64,000 nucleotides of DNA from Plectrocnemia conspersa (GCA_009617715.1 VTFK01000512.1:1-64000); one strand, 5' to 3'; numbered from the stretch's first letter, positions 11,456-22,374 are shown. A program made the numbers and translations. The notes: a model not told the origin generated them from the letters alone.

Positions 11456-11995
11456 TTGCATGATACCGATTAAAGAACTCTTGGTGACTCAAGAGAACAG
11501 CTTGATTGTGTCCAGTATTATAGTTTGAAAAATAAGTACTGGAACGCTATTTAAGATTTGAGCTTAGATTTTAGTTTATGTGAACCCGGAGTTTTTTGTT
11601 TGTTGCGTTCATTTGTAAGGAGGGGGGGGGGGTTATTTGCACAGAATTATTTATGTCAGTAGTGGGTTAATTTTACGTATTTTTCTATCATTATTTATAT
11701 CACATTTGTAGTAAATTATAAAAAAAACATCTGGTTGCCTTAAAAGCCTAGCTTCTGTCTGAAGTGACGGCTAAGCTGATCGATATCGATTGCTTGTGAG
11801 CTTCACTGGTATCTAGTTCAAGGTTTGAATTGAAGCTTCGAAATAAACATATTTACACTATTTTTAAAATTAAAAAAATGTACAATATTAATTAAGCTAT
11901 AAATTCAACATTATTTAGAACGAAAGCTTAACCTATTAATTATTTAAATATAAAGTTCTAGATTATTTTATACATATATTACACAAATACATAAT
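11456..11995. other. AT-rich intergenic sequence with a G10 run
   Basis: Nothing coding is seen. A run of ten G lies near 11623-11632. Confidence 0.5.
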
Positions 11996-12004
11996 TGTTT
12001 TTTC

Positions 12005-12560
12005 AAAAAATGAACTTGATACCAGGTAAAATTCCAGTTTTATTGGGCAATTCTATTTTCGCTGATGACACAGCTATCATAACAATTTGTTACAGTATTA
12101 AACCAATTGCAATTAAGTTAAATAAGACTTCACATAACTTAAATAATTATATTTTCTTTGGATAATAAGCCAAGAAAAAATTAAAGCAATGTTTTTTAAC
12201 ACGCAAAAAGCGCGTTATAAAAACTATTAAAAGTAAAATGAAGGATCTAGGCTGCAAGTTTAAAATAACTTAACATATCACAAGCTTAGTACAATTAGTG
12301 TCATTGCAACATAAAAAGCACAATAACAAAAACAAATAAAAGTTCACGATATAATCGCTTGCTAGGGATGAAGTAACATTTTTTTTAAAACAAAATCATT
12401 AAAAATTAATCTATTAAAATAGTATACAACAACTTTGGTAACAATTAAAGAACATTGCCCTAATCATTTCTAAAAATACTAGATAAAAATAACGCCAGAC
12501 CATATTTACTATGACAAACTTAAATTAAGGTATACACATAAAACACCCAAATACATCCTG
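12005..12560 (+). pseudogene. Jockey-like LINE reverse transcriptase fragment with FADD box
   Basis: The frame near 12052 reads NSIFADDTAIIT. FADD at 12058-12069 is the metal-binding catalytic box (Y/F-A-D-D) of non-LTR reverse transcriptases. The preceding residues IPGKIPVLL sit where the G-V-P-Q-G block would be, but are degraded. Downstream, broken frames keep NKTSHNLNNYIFF and KKKLKQCFLTRKKR, matching the thumb-side INxxKT...F pattern of Jockey-clade proteins. Frameshifts and stops make it non-functional. Similarity fades between 12560 and 12870, so the 3' border is uncertain. Confidence 0.65.
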
Positions 12561-13420
12561 TTTTAGATACATAAACTAATTTTCAGTAGCTTCATATCAC
12601 TAGTTAGTCAATTAGTTCTAAATAGTTTTATGCTTCATAATTTAAATTTGTCTTTGTATTTATTTAGTAATTTATCTTTTATTTTTTATTAATATTTTAA
12701 TTTTTAATTTTTTCTTTTAACTAGAACTCGAATTTATAATCTTGTAATACCGATTTATATACATTTTATTTTTATCGAATTCTACCTTAATGTTAAAAAT
12801 ATTTTTAAAATAATACACTATTGACATAAATTTGTTGACTGACCCTGGGTATCACATGATCACATACAGACAAAACATGATTTTAATATAAACATAACCC
12901 TAAACTAAAATCTCTGTTTCTGCGTATATTGTTTATGACCTTTTTTAAATTAGGATGTTTAAGAGTTAATATAACATAATGTTATGTTATATATATGATT
13001 CCTTAATAACGACCTAGACTCGCGAACTTTTTATCTTAGTAGTAATTGGATGTCAGTTTTAAAATTTGTTTTGAACAAAATAGCATTCATTTTTAGTTTA
13101 TTAATAAAATAAAATGTGATTATTTGAGCTCACATGAAGTTTGGTAACAAATTAAATCCGTTCAGATATCACATACACGCATTCATAGAATGAGTCACTA
13201 GAAAACGCTTTCACTAAGTGGCGAAATATAATACATTATTGTCATCGTATAAATTTATAACTGTCAAATAGTTTAGGTAACAATTATTATAGTTTTAAGC
13301 AATAAGAGCTAGTCTATATTTATTCGTAATCGGAATACTTTTTCAGTTCTTCTAAAGCATATAAGATTCGTCATTCTCTCCATTATATTATGTTGTAACT
13401 AATGATAGGCCAAAGCGAGT
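12561..13420. other. AT-rich sequence, possible LINE 3' region then intergenic
   Basis: No clear signal. A short AT hairpin (ATATAACATA/TATGTTATAT) lies near 12969-12992. Confidence 0.4.
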
Positions 13421-13760
13421 AACCAAATTGTCAAAGTTGTGGCAGCAGAGCGACATTTCGTATACGACATTATTTTTTACGGCCGCAGAGGCAGCGGCGG
13501 CAGGTTCTTGTGACATTTTTGACATGTTTTTTTCTTCTTCTATTTTCATCTAAGCGTGCCGCGCTTTGGCCTTGATACCGAGATGAAGATGCTTATCGAA
13601 ACCAGTATTGGTCTTTAATCAACACGTCGTTCGGTCATGTCAACGGTTGCGGCACTCGCACCAGATCTTAGGAGAGGCGAACTTTTTGACCGTCAGGTTA
13701 ACCGGTTCAGTGTCGCAAGCCACGCGAAATGCTTCCTCTGCCTTTCCGTTACTTATAATA
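13421..13760. other. GC-rich island
   Basis: CpG-containing complex sequence with a GCAGAGGCAGCGGCGGCAGG run near 13484-13503. A 92-residue plus-strand frame (13608-13886) runs through it into AT-rich sequence and resembles no known family. Confidence 0.35.
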
Positions 13761-13926
13761 AATATAGATATCTTTATCATTGAAAAAAATCGAAACTATT
13801 ATCGCATTATATTTTGGAACATTTGTGAGGATTTTCACTTTAGTGAGTTACAAGTCAGAATGATAAATCATTATCACAGTAGATAAGAGTTTTTTTTTTA
13901 GAAAACTTTGTAGAAAGCATGTATTT

Positions 13927-14226
13927 TTACCCCTTTTTATCACCAGATGAGCCGCCAGGAACAAGAATTAAATATGGACTAACATAGCACCCCAGGACCC
14001 ACCCAAAGCTAACTATAAACTGAAGGGAGTCGGTAAAAGACAGAGCCACCTTTGCGGACGCGACGTAAAAACTTCTCAGCCAGCTAGAAAAATCCAAGAG
14101 TTGCAAAATATCCGCGCCACACTTAGTGACAGCCCCAGCATCACGCTTAAGCAGAAGACAGAGCCCCCCAGACGCACTGTACGCACACAGACCCAACAGT
14201 GCATTGAGAGCGATCTGTGGTATCAT
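13927..14226 (-). CDS. Unidentified 99-residue open frame, two hydrophobic segments
   Basis: I do not recognise this protein. The frame starts at an ATG (14226) and ends at TAA. It is much less AT-rich than its surroundings, with mixed codon use. Residues about 5-26 (IALNALLGLCAYSASGGLCL) and about 64-91 (rich in F, V, L, Y) are hydrophobic enough for membrane segments, and the end is GGSSGDKKG. A 71-residue frame on the other strand overlaps it, so the openness may simply reflect higher GC. No promoter, splice sites or partner exon were identified. It could be a fragment of an element or a lone exon. Confidence 0.25.
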   Translation of the reverse strand: MIPQIALNALLGLCAYSASGGLCLLLKRDAGAVTKCGADILQLLDFSSWLRSFYVASAKVALSFTDSLQFIVSFGWVLGCYVSPYLILVPGGSSGDKKG

Positions 14227-14399
14227 CCGAGCTCTAATAAGACGTTCAGAATTTATTTTAAGTTCTCATCTTAAAAATCAGCAAAATTTTCGAGAAAATT
14301 ATTATAGCGTTTATTTATTAAAAATTATTAATGTGAATTAATAATGATAAGTATATACGTAAATCATATAATTTTACTAGCACCTACCAGATAAATTAT

Positions 14400-14425
14400 A
14401 TTTTCACTGATAAACCAGTGAAAAT
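14400..14425. repeat. Perfect 10-bp-arm hairpin
   Basis: ATTTTCACTG and CAGTGAAAAT are complements across a 6-nt loop. Related TTTCACTG/CAGTG motifs occur near 47920 and 63740-63800, so this may be an element end. Confidence 0.5.
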
Positions 14426-14517
14426 GTATTCCGATATGCTTTCACCAAAATGACTTGATTTTAAAAATATATCCGGGATAGATTTGAGACAGTTTTTTTA
14501 GATTTAATTTGGGGGAT

Positions 14518-14697
14518 TAACACAAAAATCAGGGATGTAATTTTAGGGTAGTGACAAAAGTGATTATTTTTAAAAATTTTCAATTTGATTGAAATTCATA
14601 GTATTTCAATTAATGACATACATTTTACTGGCCAAATTCAAGAGAGGTCAAAAGCACCACCTGCCTCCCCCAAATGACATCCCTGATTTTTGTTATG
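14518..14697. mobile_element. Fold-back element, ~180 bp
   Basis: The left arm 14518-14548 (ACAAAAATCAGGGATGTAAT) and the right arm 14668-14697 are inverted complements over about 30 bp. The right half, read on the minus strand, has CAGGGATGTCATTTGGGGGA and then a GTCATT-containing block. That order also appears inside the 1690-2393 element at about 2020-2130, so the two elements share ancestry. No coding capacity. Confidence 0.65.
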
Positions 14698-15320
14698 GCT
14701 TGAATATATTTTGCTGTCTTCCTGTACGTTTCTATATCTGGAATGCAGGTTTTCTAAGACACTCGTAGCACAACCGTTCGGAGGCTGCGACACTTGAGCG
14801 GTTGAGCTAGAGCTAGTGCGCAAATAGCTCGGCTGTCGGCCTTGGCGATGGTCGCTAGCATTCCTTAACCCATTTGGTGACACCGGCCGGCACTGCGCTG
14901 TGGTCGGGACTAGGCGATTTATTATACCGGTTTACCGGTAGCACGATTAGCGTCAACTTTGGAAGCTGTCAACCCGACAACGACGATATTTCTATGTCAT
15001 ATCGCAGCCAGCCTTGTGTGTGTTCACTCGCGACAAGTTTACGTAACGCCACCGCCGTAATACTTAACAGCCGCGAGAAATCTCCTTGGGATGACCTGTC
15101 GGAAAAATGAGAACGACCAAAGGGAAAAACCAGGACTTTGCCGATTTAATCTGCCTAATACGCTTTCTCTTTACATTTGGTGCGCTCGATTATTCAGATG
15201 CACTCTATTTGAATTTGTAAACTGGACAAAATTTGAGGACGAATCGCGAAAACATTTGAATTTTTAAGATGTTGTTTTTCTGTGATACTTTTGCAGCTGT
15301 CGCTTCCGCCAGTGAAGCAG
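14698..15320. other. GC-rich island
   Basis: Complex, CpG-rich sequence. Two opposing frames (minus 14638-14883, plus 14874-15110) are open but match no known family. Palindromic ACCGGTTTACCGGT lies at about 14926-14939. Confidence 0.35.
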
Positions 15321-15734
15321 CGAGAGGTCTTACTTAATTAACTTTTATTATCCGACTCTCGTGTTTCCGATAACTTTATATGACAAATTATCTTAGCCGA
15401 ACGTATAATTAAGAAATAGTCACAGTGTATGAGCAATGGAACTTTAACTTGCAGAGCTAAATTGAGCAATCAAATGAATCTCGTAAAGAGCATTTCAGAA
15501 AGCTTTTAGGTGTAATGGATACAATTTATTAGTTAAAACTGACATTTAGATTACTACATTAAAGATTAAAAGAACATTGTAATTACCGAAAGCAATACTC
15601 GAGAATCAACGATATTCATTTTGTACTCTTCAAAGTAATTCTTTTCAGATTTAATACACTTATGCCAGTGCTTTTTCTAATCTTTAAAGCACTTCTGGAA
15701 CTTGGCGTTCAATTCACGAATAAATAAATCAATC
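15321..15734. other. Intergenic sequence
   Basis: Nothing recognised. Confidence 0.5.
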
Positions 15735-15822
15735 TCGGAATAGCATTGTCCGTAAGGCTTAGACTGATAAAATAAAGGACACGGGTTCGGGGCCTGGCAG
15801 TAGACTTAAATTTATAAAAATG
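15735..15822 (+). mobile_element. tRNA-derived SINE, copy 1
   Basis: It aligns with the other four copies: TCGGAATAGCATTGTCCGTA, then GGCTTAGACT, then the B box region GGGTTCGGGGCC, then GCAGTAGACTT and TTTATAAAAATG. The B box carries a base change (GGTTCGGGG instead of GGTTCGAGC), so pol III promoter strength is probably reduced. Confidence 0.8.
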
Positions 15823-16430
15823 CTCTTTTACCAAAAAAGTGACATATTAACATAATAATTTTTAATTAAAAATGGATTTTATCGATTCACTAGTCACTAG
15901 TTCGTACTGATTTACTCCATTGTAATGCATTGCTTACGCCTGTCAGGTACAGCGAAAGGTTTTTAAAATAAAAATATTATTGGCCAAGTCCCTATTGAAA
16001 ATGTCTAATTCTCTTGCATATACCATGGAATTTTACTTCACCTAATTTTTAATACTAAATGTTATGAATAACTAATTAAACTGTATTAAAATTTGAAGGT
16101 CATGAAACTTAAGTATATTATTATTTTAACAATCTAATACTAATTTATTTTTATTAAATATATTACGAAATATTTTTTTCTGAATAGAGAGAAATTATAT
16201 GTCGGACTAAAGACCGCAATGACTGTGGGTCCTTTTGATTATAGTGTAATATTTTTAATGAATTTTAACTTGTACTTCTAAGCACTATTACTAACGGTTA
16301 ATAAGCAAAGCAACGTTCAATTACATTTCTCGATGGATAGCAATTAAACTGCTGTAATCACCAGATCGGCTACTCTTTAGTAGCGCGAATATGCATCGTT
16401 AATCACAGACTTTTTCAATTTTCATCTGGC
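15823..16430. other. AT-rich intergenic sequence
   Basis: Nothing recognised. Confidence 0.5.
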
Positions 16431-16870
16431 AAAACTAGAATTCGAACGTCAGCGAAGGCAAACATGAATCTTGGCACGTGCCATTCGAACGTTTCTATGG
16501 TAATGCACGTACATATATAACACACATAAAAATAAATAGCCAATGACGTCTATCGAGTCGACCGGTTTCCTTGCATCCTTCGCAGAAAAACCTCGGCAGA
16601 TCCAGCGATTACGAAACTGTCGACTATTAGAGCTAGGAGTATATCCTAGGAAGGCCGTCGGCTGGAAAAGTTGGAAAAACTGCGGAAAATGGCGAGGCGA
16701 GCGGAGGAGAAAAAGTGTGGAAGGTGAGCTGGCAGCAGCCTTTACTGCGCCAAGGTCGACACGACATACCACCATAGCGAGCGATTATTCTGCTGCGTTA
16801 ATTAAATGCATTCAATGCGGTTTTTTGTGGCAAATTGCCGTCGTTGCATTCGATACATAGCGAGTGTGTT
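16431..16870. other. GC-rich island with E-box palindrome
   Basis: The ten-base palindrome GGCACGTGCC (CACGTG E-box) is at 16473-16482. Frames of 105-108 residues are open on both strands over the same bases, which argues that the openness reflects composition and not selection for protein. Regulatory sequence is the leading guess. Confidence 0.35.
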
Positions 16871-17304
16871 TTCATTTTTTTGTACCCAGCTCCAGCATAC
16901 CGGTGATTCCGACACTTGCTGTGCTATATGACGATTGGTACGACGGATGTTACATAAAACATTAGCTTTGGTTACTATTTATTGGATTTATCGAGCATTG
17001 ATTAATGGGAAGGTTTCAAAAGATGCTTCTCATATTTTTTAGAAGAGCAGCATCTTGATCATTCAATGAATTAAATATTTGTATATATTTATATACTTTT
17101 TATATTAGAGAGTTAATAAATAGTTGAGCTAAATATTATTGTAGTATACTGTTAATTCGGTGCAATAATTTAAATCAAGAAAATAACTCCTATAACTCAT
17201 TTGTATATTTTTCAACATTTGTTCATCCCGTTTTGTGTGCTCTTTCAGTTAGAAAATATTTATGTTATTTATTTATTTAAAAATAAAGAAAGATAATTAC
17301 TTAA
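16871..17304. other. AT-rich intergenic sequence
   Basis: Nothing recognised. Confidence 0.5.
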
Positions 17305-17398
17305 GGTCGGAATAGAATAGTCCGTACGGACTTGTTTGATAACTGAGAGGCCGCGGGTTCGAGCCACGGCAGCAGACTCGAATTTTTATTTATAAAAT
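17305..17398 (+). mobile_element. tRNA-derived SINE, copy 2
   Basis: It has a clear B box, GGGTTCGAGCC (matches GGTTCGANNCC), preceded by an A-box-like AGAATAGTCCG. It then runs GCAGCAGACTCGAATTTTTA and TTTATAAAATCG. It lies directly upstream of repeat A, and copy 3 lies just downstream in the opposite orientation. Confidence 0.85.
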
Positions 17399-17522
17399 CG
17401 CACTCTTATTAAAAATGGCCCCAGCTACAAAATATTGCTTTAAAAATAAGACCTTAGTCTGTTTTTATTCAAAAATAATTTGATTTATATATTTTTTAAA
17501 GTAAATGTTTTTTCTGAGCAAC

Positions 17523-17524
<2 letters not shown>

Positions 17525-17618
<94 letters not shown>
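17525..17618. repeat. (TA)n microsatellite, ~47 units
   Basis: An uninterrupted 94-bp TA run. The same place in copy B (about 35083) has only a few TA steps, so the run expanded in copy A. Confidence 0.95.
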
Positions 17619-17621
<3 letters not shown>

Positions 17622-18305
17622 ATATATAATATAAATATTTTATATAATATAATATTAAAATAATAAACTAAACATATTTTAAAATAAATAATATATTTAA
17701 AATCCATAATAAAATAAAAAAATATTTTAAGGTTGAAAAAAAAATATTTTGAATAAATCTAAAAATTTTATTCTGAAATTGTATAACATAAATTTAAAAA
17801 ATATTTAAATTATTGTTATACAATTTTGTGTATTTTCCTTTCAAAGGCGTCAGTAGAAGGGATTTTTGCAACACTGTGTGTTTAGTATTTATTTTGAAAC
17901 TTTGCGCCTTTTTGTTGAAAATGTTTTTTCAAGCGAAATTTTAAAAATTCTCTAAAAATTACTACTTTAAATTACCAACGTTCGCCAAAATTTAAGTACA
18001 TATTTTTCTGTATAGAGAAGCTAATACAAATTAACATTATTTATTTTATATTTTAAATCCCGTATAAACTAAACATATTTGAAAAAAAAACATTTTTAGA
18101 ATTTGGTGATTTTTATACATATTTTGCTAAGTTTTTTACAATTTAAATCGATAATAATAATTTCGTAGTTCGTATTCAAGCGCGCCTATAATCAAGATTT
18201 CCCTGGGATTGTCATTTGGCAAGCGCTCGCTGCGCGTGTTTCTGTGCAATTAAATAAACATTAAAATATGTTATAATCACAGCGTTTTCTTACAAAGTGT
18301 CAATT

Positions 18306-18917
18306 GAAGATGATTCAAAGTGATGTAGCATTTAAAATTATAGAAAATATAATCAAAACTATAAATTATAAGTGTGCCAGTAGGTGTTTGATTATATGAA
18401 TAATATATCACGCTTATTCTAACAAAACTACTATTGACTTTCCAGGATCAAATATTGAAAAACAAACAGCGGTGATTTGGCAATTAAAAGTATACGCACA
18501 AAAGTTAATGAAACATATTACAATGCTAATAATAATAAAAAATCTCGTATTAGTGTCAACAAAAAGTTACATTTTATCTACTATATAGTATCGTTTACAG
18601 TTAATTTTTAAAAGCAATGATAGATCTAATAACATTTACGTGTGGCAAACAATTATTATATGACATATTGCTTAAAATTTGCAATTGAAAAGATGCCAAT
18701 CTACGTGTTTAATCCTCTACAGTAACTTCCGTCAATTTTGTTCTTAGGTTGTCGTTTAAATTTAATTTATGGATTAAATTGGTAGTAATAATGTGTTCAA
18801 TGTTTACCTCTTGATGAAGGTCTTATTGTTTTTAATAATTTTTCAGAAGCAATGATGGAACAATTTGATTAACTATATGGCTACAACGTAGAATTGGAAT
18901 ATATAAACAAAGAGTGA
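18306..18917 (+). pseudogene. Degraded exon-like segments of repeat A
   Basis: This is the equivalent of the B segments at 35815-36322. Here the first segment is frameshifted after GAAGATGATTCAAAG, and a variant donor GTAGGT replaces GTAAGT. The second segment after TTTCCAG keeps NIEKQTAVIWQLK. The MPIYVFNPLQ segment is kept but followed at once by TAA. The last segment after TTTTTCAG keeps AMMEQFD before a premature TAA. It is more decayed than B. Confidence 0.5.
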
Positions 18918-19281
18918 ATCTTCTCATGTTAAAGTCACTGTCAGCAAGTATTATATTTTTATAAAGAACATACTACATATGTTTGATGTAACTGAAAATC
19001 TTGAATTTGTCTATTCTAAAAGAGGAATGTTGGCACAGAACAAAAATTGAATAAAAACCATGACGTATCGGAATTAAAAATAACCCACTCTTAGATATTT
19101 TGGCTATCGATTATATCAAGTATGCAATCACATATGTATAATCATTGTGAAATGTCGTTTATTCGATAACATTCAAGAAACTACACATTTATAAGCGGTC
19201 CGTTGGCTGATATATATAGCGTTCCCACTGAGACAGCGCCGATTTGATCGACATTAACTTTCAATCCTCATACATACTAAG

Positions 19282-19481
19282 CAGTGGCGTATTATATTAC
19301 ACGTTCACGTTTAAACAAATTCGCGATTTTGTCTAGTGTGGTTCTTTAAAATGCACTAAAACGTAAATCCACGAACAAAAAAAAAATATGAATAATAACT
19401 AATGCATTTTAAAAACGGAAGCAAAAAAAATGATAATGGCAATTTTAAGGATTAATAGCACATACCCTAGCTACGCCACTG
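19282..19481. mobile_element. hAT-type MITE, 200 bp, inside repeat A
   Basis: The ends CAGTGGCGTA and TACGCCACTG are perfect 10-bp inverted repeats of the common hAT type. It is flanked by ATACTAAG (19274-19281) on the left and ATAAAG on the right. That fits an 8-bp target duplication whose right copy lost CT. Copy B reads ATACTAAGGATAT at this place, like an unoccupied site. However, about 25 bases just inside the left end of the MITE also resemble the sequence after that point in B, so B could instead carry a deletion remnant. Confidence 0.7.
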
Positions 19482-20228
19482 ATAAAGGATATAAACTTTC
19501 ACGTTTTATTTAGCCTAACGTATACCATTAAATCAGGACAATGATAATTCAAAATTTGAAGACTGCATTACGAAGATTTTCTTATGATTGTTTATCTAAT
19601 TTAATCAATGTATTCTTCTTATCCTAAACACATTATGTATATATTTAATTTTAACAGATATAACACATCTAGTTAATTTGCAATCCGATTATTTATAAAA
19701 GAAAAAACTCACTTTTCGGCCTTGGAGCACGTCACCAAGAATTCAAAATTTGAAGATTTCATTATGAAGACTGTTTTATGATTGTTTATCTAGTTTAATC
19801 AATGTATTCTTCTACTCCTCAACACATTATGTATATATTTAATTTTCATAGTTATAACACACCTAGTTAATTTGCAATCCGATTATTTATATTCAGTCAA
19901 ATAACGAATTATTGAAAATTATTGTCGCTCAGCAAAATTTTGTTACTAAATAATAATTATTTAAAGCTGTTGTCACGGTACTGTCGGCCATCTTGTTTTA
20001 TATTTGAATGCTTATTTTTCATTGGTCGAAACAATAGAACGCATTACACGTGCCTCGGAAATTCAAATTTTATTCAATTTTTATGTTTATTATTATTTAA
20101 TATTTAAATTAAATATATTTCCTTTGTTTACGTGTATATTATACACCGTTCATACAAAGTGATACAATTTACGGAATAGATTCTTATATATTTTAGAACA
20201 ATTATATATATAAAATAATATCGCATTT

Positions 20229-20327
20229 TTTTTATAAGTAAAAATTCGAGTGCCGCTGCCGGGGCTTGAACCCGACACCTCAGAGTTACTAGCCTGAGAC
20301 GTTACAAACTACGCTATTCCGTTCTTA
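20229..20327 (-). mobile_element. tRNA-derived SINE, copy 3 (inverted)
   Basis: Read on the minus strand it gives GGAATAGCGTAGTTTGTAAC (A box TAGCGTAGT), then CGGGTTCAAGCCCC (B box) and GGCAGCGGCACTCGAATTTT. It lies 50 bp beyond repeat A. Confidence 0.85.
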
Positions 20328-20630
20328 ATAATAATAAATGAATAAAAATTAAATAATACAATACAAAGCATAAAGCATCTTTAAGACGATTTAAATAGAA
20401 GAGGATGACTACATCACTAAGGTGAGACATTTCTATAAATATTATGCTAGTCAATTTATTCCATAGAGTTCTTACAATTTTAAATGGAATTTTTTTTCAA
20501 TGGAATATTTGCGGAAATAAAGTTAAAGCTATGATTGATGTCCATCATGACATGAAACTTTAAAATAAGAGCTCAGTTCTCACAACAATGTTGAATTTAA
20601 ACACAAAGAGCAGAAAGCCCTATTTTATGT
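20328..20630. other. AT-rich intergenic sequence
   Basis: Nothing recognised. Confidence 0.5.
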
Positions 20631-21180
20631 AGCGATTCTCGATGCTACCAGATGCAACATTGACGCGTTAAAACGAAACCCTCAAAGCGCATTGAAAAGT
20701 CTATGTCCATTCATCATCGGTGGCTAATTGACGACGGTTTTATTAGATGGGTATTATTTGAAAATAATTATGCCGTTTAGGGAGCACGGAGAGTTTAGGG
20801 AGCGTAGAGATGAAATGAACCGTGGCAATTAACGCTCGGTTGAATGTTAAGATAACTCGTCAGCGGCTAAATGACTTAACCGTGGGGTCGTATTGACCCG
20901 AGGCGCTTCGCCAATTGGCAACCCCATTCATCGAGAGGCTAGTTGATTTCACACTTGTGCGTCGGGGTCCGCAACACCCCGCGGCTTTTTACGCTCGGCG
21001 ACCCCTTGCAACCCTTCCGCTGCATTATGCCAAGGCACACCCTAATTAAGCGATTTCTATTTGCTAGGGAGATGTCGAAGTATTTAATCAAATTATGGTG
21101 TGAGCCGCAAAGACTCGCCGTTCGCCGAACGTGGAGATATTTCAGCTGACCTCTAACGGCTTAACTTTTGCCTCAGTCCA
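20631..21180. other. GC-rich island
   Basis: Complex sequence with imperfect direct copies of TTTAGGGAGC (20776 and 20791). A 68-residue plus-strand frame (20943-21149) matches nothing known. Confidence 0.35.
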
Positions 21181-21302
21181 ATAAAATAGTATAAATTCTT
21201 TAAATTTATTATTTTAAAGACCATCCTTATTATTCAACCATTTTTCTTTAGTAAAATAATGAATAAGCGAGTTTGTATTAACACATCTCATTGTTTCTAG
21301 AC

Positions 21303-21409
21303 GGTAAAATATGCTAGCGATCATTTAAAAGTTATACATTTTTATGCGATTAATTGACGCGGTGGTAAATTGATAGCGATTAATTGCTGGCGGCGATAAA
21401 TTTTCCTAG
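21303..21409 (+). mobile_element. Terminus of the CAGGGTCCGG MITE family, copy 2 (right end)
   Basis: It reads ATGCTAGCGATCATTTAAAA, then GACGCGGTGGTAAATTG, AGCGATTAATTGCTGGCGGC, GATAAATTTTCCTAGAC. A second partial match (GCTAGCGATTAATTGCTGGC, then TGTAAACTGCTG) follows at 21468-21500. Confidence 0.7.
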
Positions 21410-21500
21410 ACTCATATATAACATATTGTAAATTAACATGAAATTTATATTAAAAAAATATTAGTACTGCTAGCGATTAATTGCTGGCTGTAAACTGCTG

Positions 21501-22204
21501 ACTCACTTTATCATTTTCAAAGATACTTTCCAAAAACAAAAATTATATAAAAATTATTGTAACCGATTTTTACATTTGTTTGTATCAGCTTTATCACAAC
21601 CTTAATTAATCGATTTCATTACGGAAATCTATAATAAAGTCATTCTTATTTCCATAAATCTGATAGAGAGAGTGTGATTTAGTATTGATGCGAGTCGTAA
21701 AGCTCGAAATCAGTCAAAAGCGGTGATAAATAACAGCGTAAGATCGCGTTTAAATATTCAACGTGTATGTAAACACATTGCTTTACATATTATTTAGGAG
21801 CTTTTACGCGACTCCGCGTATTGTGCTCTGCGAACTTATGCTAATGTTATTGCACAATAAATAAACCGCGTGATACGCCTTATTATTTCACACTTTTTTA
21901 TGTTAATTATTGTCAGATGACTCTATTTTCCACTGTACAATTTAATATATTATATTTCAAACAGCATTACATCAGACATTTTACAACCGAAAGGTCTCGA
22001 GCTCAAATCTCTAAGATGAATCAAAAGAAAACTTTTAACAGTCCAGTGCTTGATAAAATACCTAGTTGCGAATATCTTTAGAATACAATATAATATAAAA
22101 TAATATTGATGTGTGCTGAGCGAGACACCTGTCGATTCGAATATATTTTTTAGAATAAATTAAATATTTTTTTAGAAATGTTAGGTAACAGGGTTCGGTT
22201 TCGA
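21501..22204. other. Intergenic sequence
   Basis: No gene recognised. If 22205-22374 is a terminal exon on the minus strand, part of this would be its 3' UTR. Confidence 0.4.
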
Positions 22205-22374
22205 TCATGCATCTTCGGAGGGTCCGCTATGGTTGTACGGCGAAGGCGGTGGATGGTATTGATCGCCATGTCCACCCCCTGAAGCCTTCCCGTCCCGCTT
22301 CCTTGGAAGCCTGTGAGCTGCATACAAATGCGGACCGACGCAAGGCGTCTTCCCGAACTGCACGAAAAACTCAA
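22205..22374 (-). CDS. Possible terminal exon of an unidentified gene
   Basis: On the minus strand a splice-acceptor-like CTTTTAACAG ends at 22375. It is followed by a GC-rich frame that reads EFFVQFGKTPCVGPHLYAAH early and ends HPPPSPYNHSGPSEDA with TGA at 22205-22207. The frame is also open upstream to an ATG at 22399 (64 residues in all). The sequence is clearly less AT-rich than its flanks, and the proline-rich end looks protein-like. However, two other frames are open here too, and no other exon of such a gene was found. I do not recognise the family. Confidence 0.25.

Larger units (their letters stand above)
17455..20180 (+). repeat. Long dispersed repeat, copy A (partner 35010-37418)
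   Basis: About 2.5 kb aligns with copy B through many blocks: AAAGGCGTCAGTA, CCAACGTTCGCCAAAATTTA, AAGATGCCAATCTACGTGTT, TGGCTATCGATTAT, and a tandem 194-bp sub-repeat near the 3' end (units start at 19547 and 19741; in B at 36787 and 36982). Copy A has a (TA)n expansion and a hAT-type MITE (19282-19481). It also keeps degraded equivalents of the exon-like segments better preserved in B. It is flanked by SINE copies 2 and 3 in inverted orientation. Whether the unit is a transposon or a duplicated host gene fragment is open. Confidence 0.85.

Noticed and set aside
15735..15822. Functional tRNA gene
   Set aside because: The tRNA-like parts of this and the four related copies lack paired acceptor and anticodon stems and share a non-tRNA tail, so they are SINEs.
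16449..16860. Opposing 105- and 108-residue frames as genes
   Set aside because: Both are open over the same GC-rich bases and show no family resemblance, which fits composition and not coding.
17465..17707. 80-residue minus-strand frame
   Set aside because: It is a translation of the (TA)n microsatellite (alternating I and Y).
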